This document shows positions 8,955 to 17,324 of a stretch of 64,000 nucleotides of DNA, piece by piece (the stretch's first letter is position 1; the number at the start of each line of letters is the position of its first letter). The stretch is taken from NCBI RefSeq assembly GCF_026339735.1, contig NZ_JAPEQG010000001.1:2356001-2420000 (forward strand). Direction: 5' to 3'. This DNA is from Streptomyces sp. NBC_01669 (GTDB taxonomy: Bacteria > Actinomycetota > Actinomycetes > Streptomycetales > Streptomycetaceae). The translations under genes and the position numbers were made by a program. The notes below the pieces were generated by a model. That model searched no databases, was not told the origin of the DNA, and saw nothing but the letters and a program-made list of their open reading frames with translations.

Positions 8955-9514
8955 CGCTTGGCGGCCGACAGCCGTTCTACGACGCGCGCAGTACTGGCGA
9001 GGATCTCCGGTTCTGCGCGCCGGATGAATGTCCCGATCAGGCTGTCCGGGCCGTAGCGACCCGCGATCTCGTTCACCCGGTCCACAGGGTTCGTCGCCCT
9101 GCCGTCCGGCGTCGTGTTCATGTCGCAGTAGCAGAGCGCATCGGCGAGGTGGGGGTGCTCCCGAGGGAACTCCTCCTCCAGCTCGTCGCGGAGCCCGCGT
9201 GCCTCTGCCTCCATCCAAGCGCAGGAGTGGTGAGCCACGAGGCGCACCACCCGCTCGTCCGCTTGGGCGACGTGCCGGAGGTACCGTGCGCCGTCCATCG
9301 GGTGAAAGCCTGTCTTGGCGAGGTCGGGTGCATAGCCGATGTCGTGCAGAACTGCGGCTGCCTCCAAGAGGTCCGCGTCCGACCCCAGGATCGAGGCGAT
9401 CGTACGGGCTCTCTCTGCGACCCCTTGTGAATGAGCCCATCGGCGGGGCAGGGGCTCGGAGAGCAGCGATTCGGCGAGGGGGTAGGCCCAGGCAGCCAAT
9501 GCCGTGGAACTCAA
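8942..9514 (-). CDS. HD domain phosphohydrolase of the AICE
   Basis: A 190-residue protein. The metal-binding HD motif is in VLHDIGYAPDL, with upstream His in RRWAHSQGVAERA and further ligands in VRLVAHHS and CYCDMNT, so the HD active site appears complete. A TTG start (9514) is chosen. It overlaps the stop of the GntR gene (TTGA), GGAGAG lies 9 nt upstream, and upstream in-frame sequence is the GntR gene in another frame. HD proteins of this size hydrolyse nucleotides or metabolites. Together with KorSA and Nudix it forms the usual AICE control cassette. Confidence 0.82.
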   Translation of the reverse strand: MSSTALAAWAYPLAESLLSEPLPRRWAHSQGVAERARTIASILGSDADLLEAAAVLHDIGYAPDLAKTGFHPMDGARYLRHVAQADERVVRLVAHHSCAWMEAEARGLRDELEEEFPREHPHLADALCYCDMNTTPDGRATNPVDRVNEIAGRYGPDSLIGTFIRRAEPEILASTARVVERLSAAKRQPT

Positions 9515-9978
9515 GGTTTGGCACTCTCCTTTCGGTTCGGCAGGGACAGCACCGTTCGCTGCTTCCCCTGCTTCCCTTCTGACACCAGTCCGGCGGCCTG
9601 CAGTTTGTCGAGCGCTTTGCTTACCGTCGGCCGCGAGACGCCGAAGCGCGCGCACAGTGCCGACGCGCTGGGGAAGGGTGACCCCACCGCGATTTCGTCA
9701 TCTGTGATCACGTCAGCCAGGCGTTCGGCCAGCGGCCGGCGGTCGACGGATTCCCCACGCCGAACCACCCGCCAGCGTCCGCCGGGCACCGGTTCCGCGA
9801 CCCCCTCCTTCTGGAGAGCACCGAAGACCCGGAGCACGACGCCGCGGGATACGCCGTGCTCGCGCATCAGGTCAGCAGCCGACGGCAGCTCGGTCATCTC
9901 TTCGTCGGCGTCAATGTGAGCCCTGACCACGTCAGCGATCTTCAGGAAGGTCCCGCGAGGGCTAGCCTGCTGCGACAC
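9511..9978 (-). CDS. GntR-type repressor with two winged helices (KorSA-like)
   Basis: A 155-residue protein with two consecutive GntR-like winged helix-turn-helix domains. The first contains ELPSAADLMREHGVSRGVVLRVF; the second contains PFPSASALCARFGVSRPTVSKALDKL. There is no C-terminal effector domain. In pSAM2 the GntR protein KorSA represses pra and its own gene. The GTG start at 9978 has GAGGG upstream and removes a basic, poorly coding extension. It forms an operon with the HD gene. Confidence 0.83.
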   Translation of the reverse strand: MSQQASPRGTFLKIADVVRAHIDADEEMTELPSAADLMREHGVSRGVVLRVFGALQKEGVAEPVPGGRWRVVRRGESVDRRPLAERLADVITDDEIAVGSPFPSASALCARFGVSRPTVSKALDKLQAAGLVSEGKQGKQRTVLSLPNRKESAKP

Positions 9979-10487
9979 GCCTCTTCCCTCTCTCCGTCGT
10001 AGTTGTCTCAAGCCTGCCATGCCCTCCTCGTCTGTACTGCCCGCCGGGTACTTGGTCAGCGATCGGTCGCGGGGGAACCTCCTGTGGCTGCGGCGGTCGG
10101 CTCCTTTAGGCGCCTACCTGGTCCGGATCCGCGTAGAGCAAGACCAAGGGGACACTCATTCACGTTCTGGGTAGAACGCTGACCAACCCTCTGACGCGGC
10201 TCTCGAATACGTGCGCACGCCGGGACCGCCACCCGGCCCAGCCCGATGCCCGGCAGGCCGGGTGCCAAGTCCCGGCCGGTCGCCAGACAACTTGGCTGTC
10301 ACAGAGGCCAACCGGACGGGCGGAACTCGGATTCAAGGACATGACGGCTGCACCTGGATCACTGGCGGACAGGCGTTGACGAGTCGAGCTGGTGAGGCTC
10401 CACCATTGCGTGTGGGTTGCCGGAGGAACCTCGACGAACTCCCAATGAATCGCTCCCGATCCCTCACGGCTAGGGATCCCCACTACA
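9979..10487. other. Non-coding gap between repressor and STAND gene
   Basis: About 500 bp without a convincing gene. It contains the palindrome TAGGCGCCTA near 10110, in the likely korSA promoter region, and a 7-bp inverted repeat GCCAAGT/ACTTGGC around 10265-10300. A minus-strand frame running 10160-10564 overlaps the end of the STAND gene and lacks a ribosome-binding site, so it is not called. Confidence 0.4.
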
Positions 10488-13181
10488 TCAGTTGCCAGTC
10501 CCAGAGACGATAAGAACCCAAGAAGCGCGTGGACGAGCACCCGTTTCATACTCGTCGATGTCAAAACGCACTTGGCAACCCGTCAGGTCGATTTCTTCAC
10601 CTCTCGCCGCAAGGTCGCGAACCACCGACGCAGGGAAGAAAACATCACTGGGGAAATCGCGGTGCGCGATGAAGCCATACCTTCCTAGCCATCCACTGAC
10701 GCGCCCTGAGAGACCCTCTTGGGAGTCAGAATTTTCACTCTGAGAGCCAGAACCGCCTACAAGGCTACTGCATACTTCTCGAATTCGATCGGAAACATTC
10801 CGTGCACGGAAAATCTTGCCCACGTGACCTGGAACTTGACCCCAAGCTTGACACTTTTCGAAGAGATCGATGTGAGCTTCGATGTCCCGAAGCAAGAGGT
10901 ACATTTTCCCTTCGAAGGGAGGATTCAATGCCCCTGTTGCTGTTACTGCGCGCATGAAGACTTTGGCACCCTCAAGTGCGCCGGCGGCCAGCCTCAAGTC
11001 GTATGTGCCTCTGCGTAGCTCTTGCACCCCTAACGAAAAGGCCGTATGTGCGTTGTGACTTGCCTCCACGGGCCGGAGATCGTTCTCCAGTAGATGTTCC
11101 GCCCACCTGCGCCACGAGTCGATCAGCGTAGTCAGGATGATTCTGTACAGCTTACCTGTTTCTTCGACTTCTTCTAGTGCCCAGACGAGATACTCTTGCG
11201 CCTTCTCGTATTCGCGCTGCCAGAGGTGAATAGTTCCAAGCGAATGCCCAGTTTCTGCAGTGCCAAAGAAATCGTGAGCCTCCTGTGAGTAGGGAAGAGC
11301 GGCCGTAAGGTCATGCGCTTTGCGTGCTAGATGCCCGGCTAGAAAGTGGCAAACTACTGCACGTTCCTTTCCAGGGGAGGCCTTCCGTAGCGCCGAATTG
11401 TAGGCGGCGGTTGCTTGGTCAATCCTACCTTTGGTAGACAATAGGAAGCCGTCAACCCTATCCACCTCCCAAAACTCTGGATTGAGCTGACGAGCCTTCG
11501 TTACATACTCTCTCGCTTTCTCGAAGTTCCCTCGAGAAGAGATCTTGAAAGCCATGCGAAGCAAGTGTGCAGTCGGCTCATCGTGAGAGTTCCGAACATG
11601 CACCACTGCGGGCGCCAGTTCACGCTGAGCCTCATCGGCCCGACGTAGCTCCTCGCCTTTGCGAATTTCTTGCTCTCGACTAAGAATTTGTCCGATCTCA
11701 GCCGTGCGCGGTGGCTCCACGGAACTAAGGAAGTGTCGCGCTGCTTCCGTCAGGCCAATATGGGAAACCAGAGCGTTATCTGGGCTTGGGCTGACAATGA
11801 CCATGGATCCGCTAACTAGTTTCTGCACTGCTCGACGAAGCTCGTCGATCGAATTCTCGGTCAGAATAGCCAGCTCATCGAATGTAGCTACGCGCTCGAG
11901 CGAGTACAGGACTACCAGTAGTCGTTGGGTTATCTCTCCCAATGTTTCGTATACGGATCGCACGCAGAAATTAATTAGTTCATCCTGCTGAAGCAGCTTA
12001 AGGTTCGGTTGCGCGCCCGATTCCACGCTGAGGATGTACCATCGCACTGCAAGTGGGCTATACCTCAGCCGATTTACAACCTCCTTCACTGTGTCGGGTT
12101 TAAGTTCGGCCATCCAATCAACTCCGCGAGCGCGCGAGAAGGATCGGAAGAGGTTGTCGGCATCTTTCTCACGCAACGGCCCCAGTCGGACCCTGCGCTC
12201 TAGTTGCCCAACACCGATACGGCTGGTCAACAAATAAGTCACACTGTCCGGAAGCGCTTCATACAGGGCGATGATCTCGCTGCCGTCAACGGTTTCTAGA
12301 TTATCGACAATTAGCAGCGTTTCGACCCCCTCAAGCATCTCTGCTAGATCAGAAACGGTACCCGCGAATTCATCAACGATAACCCTTCCCAACTGATGGA
12401 CGGCTCCAGTGACATCGCGAACCGCATCGACGATGGTTTCTACGCCGTTAGCGGTCAATCTTTCGGTCTTGAGGGAAACCCAAAGAATGCACTCGTAAGG
12501 TACCTCAGGTGCATCCAGCACGCTGTAGGCCGCCTGAAGTGCCAGAGCGGTTTTCCCAATACCGCCTTCTCCCGTAATGGTAATCATGGTCTCGCGGCGG
12601 CGTAGCAGATGATCAACAATCGTTTGACAGTCGCGTGAACGTCCAACAAGCCCCGTCTCGTCGAACTCCGGCAGTGGAAGGTTGTGGAGTACCCTGTCTG
12701 AGCGTTTAGCGATGGAGCCAAAAGCGGGCTCCCAGCTGGGGTCCGCGTAAAGATGCTCAAGGGTGTCTCTTGTACTCTGCCAAAAGCGAGAAGTAAAGGA
12801 GTTTGTTGCGGAGATCGCGTTCTCGGCGTCGCCCTCTTGAAGGGGGCGGCCGTGCATCACTCGATTTCGAATGGGTACGAGTGAATCCATGTGAACAGTA
12901 TTTGCGCGCAACTCGCGTGATAGCTCACCCGGTAGTGAATCGCGGTGCCGATTCAGAATGTCGTAGCATTCCCGCAGATCCAGATATTCCGCGATAGAGA
13001 CATCCGCGTCCCCGCCATCCGCTTCTCTGCGATCGTTAGCCCGCTTGAAGTTGGGGCCTAGGGCTTCTTCCTCTGGAAGATGGTCCAAGATATAGCGGAT
13101 GAGAATTCGTCTCAAATCAGACTCAAAAGAGTCAATTAGGACATAAAGCCTAGAACGCGTCATGCGAGTGTGCTTGATCAT
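10488..13181 (-). CDS. HEPN / NB-ARC STAND NTPase / TPR / cold-shock-domain protein, putative defence sensor
   Basis: An 897-residue protein. Residues 1-150 are a Swt1-like HEPN-type helical domain with the R-x4-H motif (IRNRVMHG, about 105-110), the RNase signature of active HEPN proteins. Residues 175-500 form an NB-ARC/STAND ATPase: Walker A TGEGGIGKTAL (204-212), Walker B TLLIVDN (288-294), sensor YLLTSR (317-321). Residues about 530-760 are TPR-like helices. Residues 820-893 look like a cold-shock/S1 OB fold (RYGFIAH for RNP1, DVFFP for RNP2). This fits an inflammasome-like sensor: the TPRs detect, NB-ARC oligomerises, HEPN cuts RNA, and the OB fold binds nucleic acid. ATG 13181 (GGAG 5 nt upstream) is preferred to 13202. 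Base composition is visibly AT-richer than its neighbours, indicating recent acquisition. Confidence 0.85.
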   Translation of the reverse strand: MIKHTRMTRSRLYVLIDSFESDLRRILIRYILDHLPEEEALGPNFKRANDRREADGGDADVSIAEYLDLRECYDILNRHRDSLPGELSRELRANTVHMDSLVPIRNRVMHGRPLQEGDAENAISATNSFTSRFWQSTRDTLEHLYADPSWEPAFGSIAKRSDRVLHNLPLPEFDETGLVGRSRDCQTIVDHLLRRRETMITITGEGGIGKTALALQAAYSVLDAPEVPYECILWVSLKTERLTANGVETIVDAVRDVTGAVHQLGRVIVDEFAGTVSDLAEMLEGVETLLIVDNLETVDGSEIIALYEALPDSVTYLLTSRIGVGQLERRVRLGPLREKDADNLFRSFSRARGVDWMAELKPDTVKEVVNRLRYSPLAVRWYILSVESGAQPNLKLLQQDELINFCVRSVYETLGEITQRLLVVLYSLERVATFDELAILTENSIDELRRAVQKLVSGSMVIVSPSPDNALVSHIGLTEAARHFLSSVEPPRTAEIGQILSREQEIRKGEELRRADEAQRELAPAVVHVRNSHDEPTAHLLRMAFKISSRGNFEKAREYVTKARQLNPEFWEVDRVDGFLLSTKGRIDQATAAYNSALRKASPGKERAVVCHFLAGHLARKAHDLTAALPYSQEAHDFFGTAETGHSLGTIHLWQREYEKAQEYLVWALEEVEETGKLYRIILTTLIDSWRRWAEHLLENDLRPVEASHNAHTAFSLGVQELRRGTYDLRLAAGALEGAKVFMRAVTATGALNPPFEGKMYLLLRDIEAHIDLFEKCQAWGQVPGHVGKIFRARNVSDRIREVCSSLVGGSGSQSENSDSQEGLSGRVSGWLGRYGFIAHRDFPSDVFFPASVVRDLAARGEEIDLTGCQVRFDIDEYETGARPRASWVLIVSGTGN

Positions 13182-13632
13182 CAACACTCCGAGGTCCGAC
13201 ATCGGACAACCAAGTGTAGTTACTTCACTACCTGTTGATAAGTCGTTGTTGCATAACTCGTGTCCACCAACACCTGGGCTTGCGGCACGGTTTCAACAAC
13301 CGGCGCCGGTCTGCGGGTCGGCCCGACTCGGCTGGGGGAGCGGCGCGGGTTCCCCAGCTGTTCCTCGGCTACTCCGGCTACGCGCGGAAACCGCGACCGC
13401 GAACGCCTCACCGCTGCTGACGGTGCGCGCTTGGGGCGCTCCCTTCCCTACGCAGGATTAGGCAGCTGCCGGCCTTGGCTGCCAGGGAGAGGAAGAGCGT
13501 GCTGGGCGTAGTGGTGACGGCAGTAGTTGACGGCAACATGGACGTACAAGTGCAACCCCCTGCACGCTCCTGCGGTCCTGCCGAATCCCTAGTTGCAAGT
13601 CGAATGCCACGTGCCGTGGTTAGCCGGTCGAA
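13182..13632. other. Right arm of the AICE, no gene
   Basis: About 450 bp between the STAND gene and the attachment site. It has short AT-rich patches near 13215-13260 (probable promoter of the STAND gene) and GC-rich sequence with no supported gene. The minus-strand frame 13408-13749 runs through the tRNA remnant and is an artefact. Confidence 0.5.
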
Positions 13633-13677
13633 CTTACAAAGCAGATGTCGGCGGTTCGAAACCGTCCGCGCCCACCA
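13633..13677 (+). other. attR: 3' half of a tRNA gene (possibly tRNA-Val)
   Basis: The segment reads as an anticodon loop (CTTACAA), 3' anticodon stem (AGCAG), variable loop (ATGTC), a full T-arm (GGCGG TTCGAAA CCGTC), the 3' acceptor strand CGCGCCC, discriminator A and encoded CCA. The matching 5' acceptor strand, D-arm and 5' anticodon stem (CTGCT expected) are absent upstream. It is therefore the core identity block left by site-specific integration into a tRNA. With anticodon TAC the host gene would be tRNA-Val; that identity is inferred because the 5' half lies at attL outside the window. Confidence 0.75.
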
Positions 13678-13680
13678 GTA

Positions 13681-13716
13681 CGAAGGCCCCCAGCCGGTCG
13701 AGGCTGGGGGCCTTCG
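13681..13716 (+). terminator. tRNA gene terminator
   Basis: CGAAGGCCCCCAGCC (13681-13695) pairs perfectly with GGCTGGGGGCCTTCG (13702-13716) over 15 bp with a 6-nt loop. It starts 3 nt after the CCA end of the tRNA remnant, a classical intrinsic terminator position. Confidence 0.75.
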
Positions 13717-13782
13717 ACATCCAGAAGTGACATCAACGGGGGCGGTCACTGGCGACCGGGACGCTTCCTGAGCAGCCGGCCC

Positions 13783-13920
13783 ATGTGGCTGACGGCCTCA
13801 CGTTCGCAGGAGGAACTGCCCATCCTGCACAGCACGTTGATCCGCCTCCAGGCCGAGCACCTGCCGGGCGGCAGGAACCCGAAGCCGGTCTGGCTGTGGT
13901 GCTCGGCCACCGGCCGGGCG
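13783..13920 (+). pseudogene. Transposase remnant (NF041680-like)
   Basis: One plus-strand frame contains LIRLQAEHLPGGRNPKPVW followed by LWCSATG. This resembles the core of a widespread Streptomyces transposase family, where a segment like HLPGxRxPKPVWLW precedes the catalytic C-terminal part. No start, no catalytic tail and no inverted repeats remain, and the frame degenerates after about 45 codons. It is a scar of an older insertion beside the tRNA integration hotspot. The family name rests on memory of the motif. Confidence 0.45.
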
Positions 13921-14007
13921 GCCTCGACCACGGCCTGCGGATCCGCGCCCATCGACAGCCGCCGCCGCTGCCCCCGCCTGAGGTTCTCCGTGGGCAGAGG
14001 GCTTTTT

Positions 14008-14256
14008 TCACACGGTCAGGGGAACTGGGTGGATCTCGTCGGCCCGGTGACCAGCGCGTTCGTGAATGCGCTGGACCGCTTCAGCCGAGGGGGCCTCAGA
14101 GAGGCAGTAGACAGTCCCAGACTCCGGGTCCGCCCAGGCCTTCTCGAAGTGGACGCCTTCCTCCTTCTCGATGGCCAGGTCGGCCTTGTGGGTTTCCTTC
14201 AGCTGGTCGGCCGTGAGGCCCTTCATTCCGTGGTGGACGTCCATGAACTGGGGCAT
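14008..14256 (-). CDS. SCO4226-type nickel-binding (DUF4242) protein
   Basis: An 82-residue protein beginning MPQFMDVHHGMKGLTADQL, with the family's central GVHFEKAWADPESGTVYCLSEAPSAEAV split around an antiparallel sheet. Family members are small ferredoxin-fold dimers. The S. coelicolor homologue SCO4226 binds nickel through N-terminal His residues, matched here by VHH. ATG 14256 has GGAGG at 9 nt. It stands alone on the minus strand. Confidence 0.8.
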   Translation of the reverse strand: MPQFMDVHHGMKGLTADQLKETHKADLAIEKEEGVHFEKAWADPESGTVYCLSEAPSAEAVQRIHERAGHRADEIHPVPLTV

Positions 14257-14607
14257 GGTGTCGTGCCTCCTTCCGACTGCCGCGTCCCGGCGGATGCTGA
14301 GTCGCTTGCTAGCTTCGTTACGTCCATCCTGTGCCTGTACGACCGTGATGGCGACCGTGCGGCACCCGCCAGCCGGTTTCCAGCACATGCGACATCGGAC
14401 GAGAGGCCAGGGCTGCCAGCGCGACAGCAAGCCGTGCGTGCCCTCCACGTGCCGGATCCAGCAGTACCGGACGGGGAACTACAGCGACCGCCCCCGGAAC
14501 GAGCAGGTCAGAGTCTCGTCAGGTCAGCCCCCATCCAGTTGCGCGATCTTCCAAGCTAGGGCTCTGGCGCGGTTGACGGAGGCCTGCCCATTTGGTCGGC
14601 TCTGACC
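14257..14607. other. Gap without recognised gene
   Basis: I see no supported coding frame, RNA or strong repeat here. It contains the promoter region of the nickel-binding protein gene. Confidence 0.4.
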
Positions 14608-14835
14608 ATGACTGCGGACCCGAGCGAGTACGAGAGGGCCATGCCTGCGGTGTCGGCGTTCCTGAAGAAGATGGAACGAGGCGTCGACCGTACGCGAGCG
14701 ACGCACACGGGGCAGCCGTACTCAACAGTCCGGCAGGCCCTTGTCCTCGCCCTGGAGGAAGAAGGGGCTCACCCGATCGTGCCGCAAGTGGTCGACGAGC
14801 TGGCCCGGCAGATCTCCGAGGGGACCAACCGCTGA
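14608..14835 (+). CDS. Small hypothetical protein
   Basis: A 75-residue charged protein. The C-terminal half, VRQALVLALEEEGAHPIVPQVVDELARQISEG, has good helical and codon character. The N-terminus is DPSEYERAMPAVSAFLKKMERG. No ribosome-binding site stands out, and no domain is recognised. It may be a phage- or plasmid-derived orphan, given the nearby integration site. Confidence 0.45.
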   Translation: MTADPSEYERAMPAVSAFLKKMERGVDRTRATHTGQPYSTVRQALVLALEEEGAHPIVPQVVDELARQISEGTNR

Positions 14836-15562
14836 CACAGGCTCCCCTGTTGGTCCACACCGAGCGTGCCAGATGCGTGCCAGGTAGGGCGGGGAACAAT
14901 CGAACTCCTAAAGCGGCGGTCAGCGAGTGCTCTACAGCAGGGAAGTACAGCAACCACCGCAACCACTCCTGACCACCGGCGGCCCTAAGCGACCGTTTGA
15001 CGTGCCCAGCAGACCTCAGCGACCACCGTGCTCATAGTTCGCATCGAGATGGTCAGCGTCTCTCAAACTGGCGATGTCCCGGCTCGAAGTTCCCGGGCCG
15101 CCCCTGGGCCGTATGAGGGCAGCCCACGACGACTGGCAACGACCAGCAACAACCACTTCCCTGCTGGTCAGTGGCATCTGAGGGTGCATCCCCTTAGGTT
15201 GCAGCGCTGCGATGTAAGTTCCGCGACATCTGAATTCCGGACCGGGAAATGTCACCGCACCCAGCCTGCCCAGCAAGAATGCGGGCCGGAACGGGCGCGG
15301 CGACACCCGTGGGACCTCTCTGGGACTTTGCGCCGGAACCAGGCTGTTCCCGGCGACGTCGGCCGCCGGAACAAGCCGACCGTCAGCGGCCCGCGGCAGC
15401 GGCACTTCAGCCAGTGCCCGCCGCGGCCGGATCGCATCCACCCCGGAAGCATGACAGTTCCACCAACGGCTCCCGCCCTGTGGAAGGTCCTGGACTTCCC
15501 CGGCGGCAACCTCACGTCGATGACATCCACCCGCCCCGGATGCGGCCATGGATGAGGTCAGG
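14836..15562. other. Long gap without recognised gene
   Basis: About 730 bp. Overlapping frames on both strands lack ribosome-binding sites, codon bias and recognisable motifs. The stretch is consistent with decayed mobile DNA adjoining the tRNA hotspot. Confidence 0.35.
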
Positions 15563-15979
15563 TCAGGTCAGGCTTGGCAAGAAGCCGCCGCGGGTGGTGC
15601 CCGAGCCCAACAGGCGGGCCCAATCGAGCACTTCGGGCAGCCGGTCCAGGGAAAGGACGATCACACCGCCGACTTGCTCGGCATCCGCGCACCAGTCGGC
15701 CATGTCACCCGGCCCGGAGCTTCCTCCAGTCCCGTCGAACACGGGCGCGGCAAGGGCGGGAACGACGAGTCCGTGCTCCCCGGGTCCGTCCACGACACAC
15801 AGGGTGAGCTTGGGAACGATCGTCCATCCCTCGCACCGGGGCACGACCCCATCGGGTGCGGTCAAGAACGGCAGGACGTCGTGGATGGGCGCGTCAGCAA
15901 GCAGGAGCACGGGGGTGGCACCCCGAACGAACAACGTTTTCTCAGGGCTCAGAAGCATCGGAACACTCTCGCAGGTCAT
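15563..15979 (-). CDS. Hypothetical protein
   Basis: A 138-residue protein with reasonable codon bias. The sequence alternates hydrophobic strands (VRGATPVLLLADAP, WTIVPKLTLCVVDG, HGLVVPALAAPVF, GVIVLSLDRLPEVLDWARLL), suggesting an alpha/beta fold. There is no signal peptide and no known motif. It is followed on the same strand only by the mobile-DNA scar region, and the lacI gene upstream is separately oriented toward it. Function unknown. Confidence 0.5.
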   Translation of the reverse strand: MTCESVPMLLSPEKTLFVRGATPVLLLADAPIHDVLPFLTAPDGVVPRCEGWTIVPKLTLCVVDGPGEHGLVVPALAAPVFDGTGGSSGPGDMADWCADAEQVGGVIVLSLDRLPEVLDWARLLGSGTTRGGFLPSLT

Positions 15980-16042
15980 GGGGCTGTTGCCTGCCCCGGC
16001 CCCTCGTGTACCGGCTTGGCACCCAGTCGGCCGCCGGATGCG

Positions 16043-17119
16043 TCAGCCGGCCGGCGCCGGGGGCCTCGCCGTGCTCCGGCGGATCACCAGTCTGGTCGGA
16101 ACCAACGTCGTGCCCCGCTCCTCCGCGTCCGATCCGATCTGTCGCAGTGCACCCTCGACACAGCGTCTGCCCACCTCGGCGAAGTCCTGATGCACCGTCG
16201 TCAGCGGTGGTACGAACGAGCCGGAGTCCGGAATGTCATCGAACCCGACGACGCTGACCTGGTCGGGTACGGTCCGTCCGGACTCATGCAGCGCCCGCAA
16301 CACCCCTAGCGCCATCTGGTCGTTGGCCGCGAAGATCGCCGTGCAGTGCGGCTCCTGGGCGAGGCGGAGTCCGGCCCGGTAGCCCGACTCCGCCGACCAG
16401 TCACCGCGCAGTGGTGCCGGTACGTCCCGGCCGGCCTCCTGAAGCGTGGCCCGCCACGCGTCGGTCCGGCGCTGCGCGGCGAACGACTCCTCGGGGCCCG
16501 CCAGATGCCAGACCGTTTCATGGCCGAGGTCGAGCAAATGCCGTACCGCGTCCCGGGCGCCGCCGGCCTGATCGGTGTCGACGACGCTGTAGCGGTCCCC
16601 GGCGTCCGAGTCCGCCACCACCACTCCGACGTTGGGCGGCAGTGACACGGTGGCCGCGTCGAGCAGATGAACCTCCATGATCACGATGATGGCGTCCACC
16701 GCCAGCTCGCCGAGGCGCGTGAAGGCACCGCGGACCTCGTCCTGGGTGGGGATCGCCACGGGAAGAAGGGTCGTGGCGTAGCCGTGCTGGGCCGCCGAGG
16801 TCGCGATGGCTTCGAGGGTACGCACGTTGCCTGTGGTGGAGAGCGAGAACGTGATGATGCCGATGGTGCGGAACTCGCCCCGTTTCAGGGCGCGGGCGGC
16901 GCTGTTCGGCCGGTAGCCAAGCTCCTTCATCGCGGCGAGGACCTGCCGCCGCGTGGTGTCGACGACGCCGGGGTGCCCGTTGGAGACCCGGGAGACGGTC
17001 TGCGAGGACACACCGGCCCGCCGGGCGACATCGGCCATGGACACCCGCCGCTGCCGACGTGCCCCGCCGGCCGGGCCCGATGCCGCCGCCCGGTCGCCCG
17101 CACCTGCGCTGCCGATCAT
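16043..17119 (-). CDS. LacI-family repressor of the beta-galactoside operon
   Basis: A 358-residue protein from ATG 17119 (TTG/GTG starts up to 17161 are possible). The LacI helix-turn-helix VSMADVARRAGVSSQTVSRVSNG, with hinge AARALKRGEF, is followed by a periplasmic-binding-type sensor (TIGIITFS, VDAIIVIMEVH, AIFAANDQMALGVLRAL, VSVVGFDDIPDSGSFVPPLTTV). It is transcribed away from the ABC/GH42 operon across a 200-bp gap containing an 18-bp palindrome. That is the standard layout for local repression relieved by a sugar, probably galactose, lactose or another beta-galactoside. Confidence 0.92.
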   Translation of the reverse strand: MIGSAGAGDRAAASGPAGGARRQRRVSMADVARRAGVSSQTVSRVSNGHPGVVDTTRRQVLAAMKELGYRPNSAARALKRGEFRTIGIITFSLSTTGNVRTLEAIATSAAQHGYATTLLPVAIPTQDEVRGAFTRLGELAVDAIIVIMEVHLLDAATVSLPPNVGVVVADSDAGDRYSVVDTDQAGGARDAVRHLLDLGHETVWHLAGPEESFAAQRRTDAWRATLQEAGRDVPAPLRGDWSAESGYRAGLRLAQEPHCTAIFAANDQMALGVLRALHESGRTVPDQVSVVGFDDIPDSGSFVPPLTTVHQDFAEVGRRCVEGALRQIGSDAEERGTTLVPTRLVIRRSTARPPAPAG

Positions 17120-17179
17120 CTGGTCCACCCGTGGCCTCACGTTTCGTCTTCGGCGGGTCAAGTGACATCGATGTAAATC

Positions 17180-17207
17180 TTGACGCCCTCCGAGAGGAGT
17201 GTAAGCA
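17180..17207 (+). promoter_or_regulatory. Candidate promoter of the sugar operon
   Basis: TTGACG (17180-17185) and TAAGCA (17202-17207) are separated by 16 bp. The start point would fall just before or within the palindromic operator at 17219-17236, which suits repression by LacI. Confidence 0.5.
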
Positions 17208-17218
17208 TCTCACCGCGC

Positions 17219-17236
17219 GATGTTTACGTAAACATC
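17219..17236. promoter_or_regulatory. LacI-type operator, perfect 18-bp palindrome
   Basis: GATGTTTACGTAAACATC is a perfect palindrome with central CpG, the hallmark of LacI/GalR operators. It lies between the divergent lacI gene and the permease genes, about 90 nt before the permease start. A smaller palindrome, ACATCGATGT (17165-17174), lies nearer the repressor gene. Confidence 0.8.
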
Positions 17237-17324
17237 TCGCATCACCCTCCCCCTCTCGCCCTGGCACATCTGCGCTCATTTCCGCCCGATTCCAGGTCCC
17301 CGGTACGACCAGCGAGGAAACCGC

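Noticed and set aside
10160-10564. Minus-strand frame starting inside the STAND gene (MKRVLVHALLGFLSSLG)
   Set aside because: No ribosome-binding site, overlaps the real gene end by about 60 nt, and the second half has no coding character. A coupled small effector cannot be excluded, but it is not supported.
13600-13677. Complete tRNA gene
   Set aside because: Only the part from the anticodon loop to CCA is present; no 5' acceptor strand, D-arm or 5' anticodon stem upstream.
13408-13749. Minus-strand frame containing WWARTVSNRRHLLCKF
   Set aside because: It is translated from the complement of the tRNA 3' half and its terminator, a well-known annotation artefact at tRNA genes.
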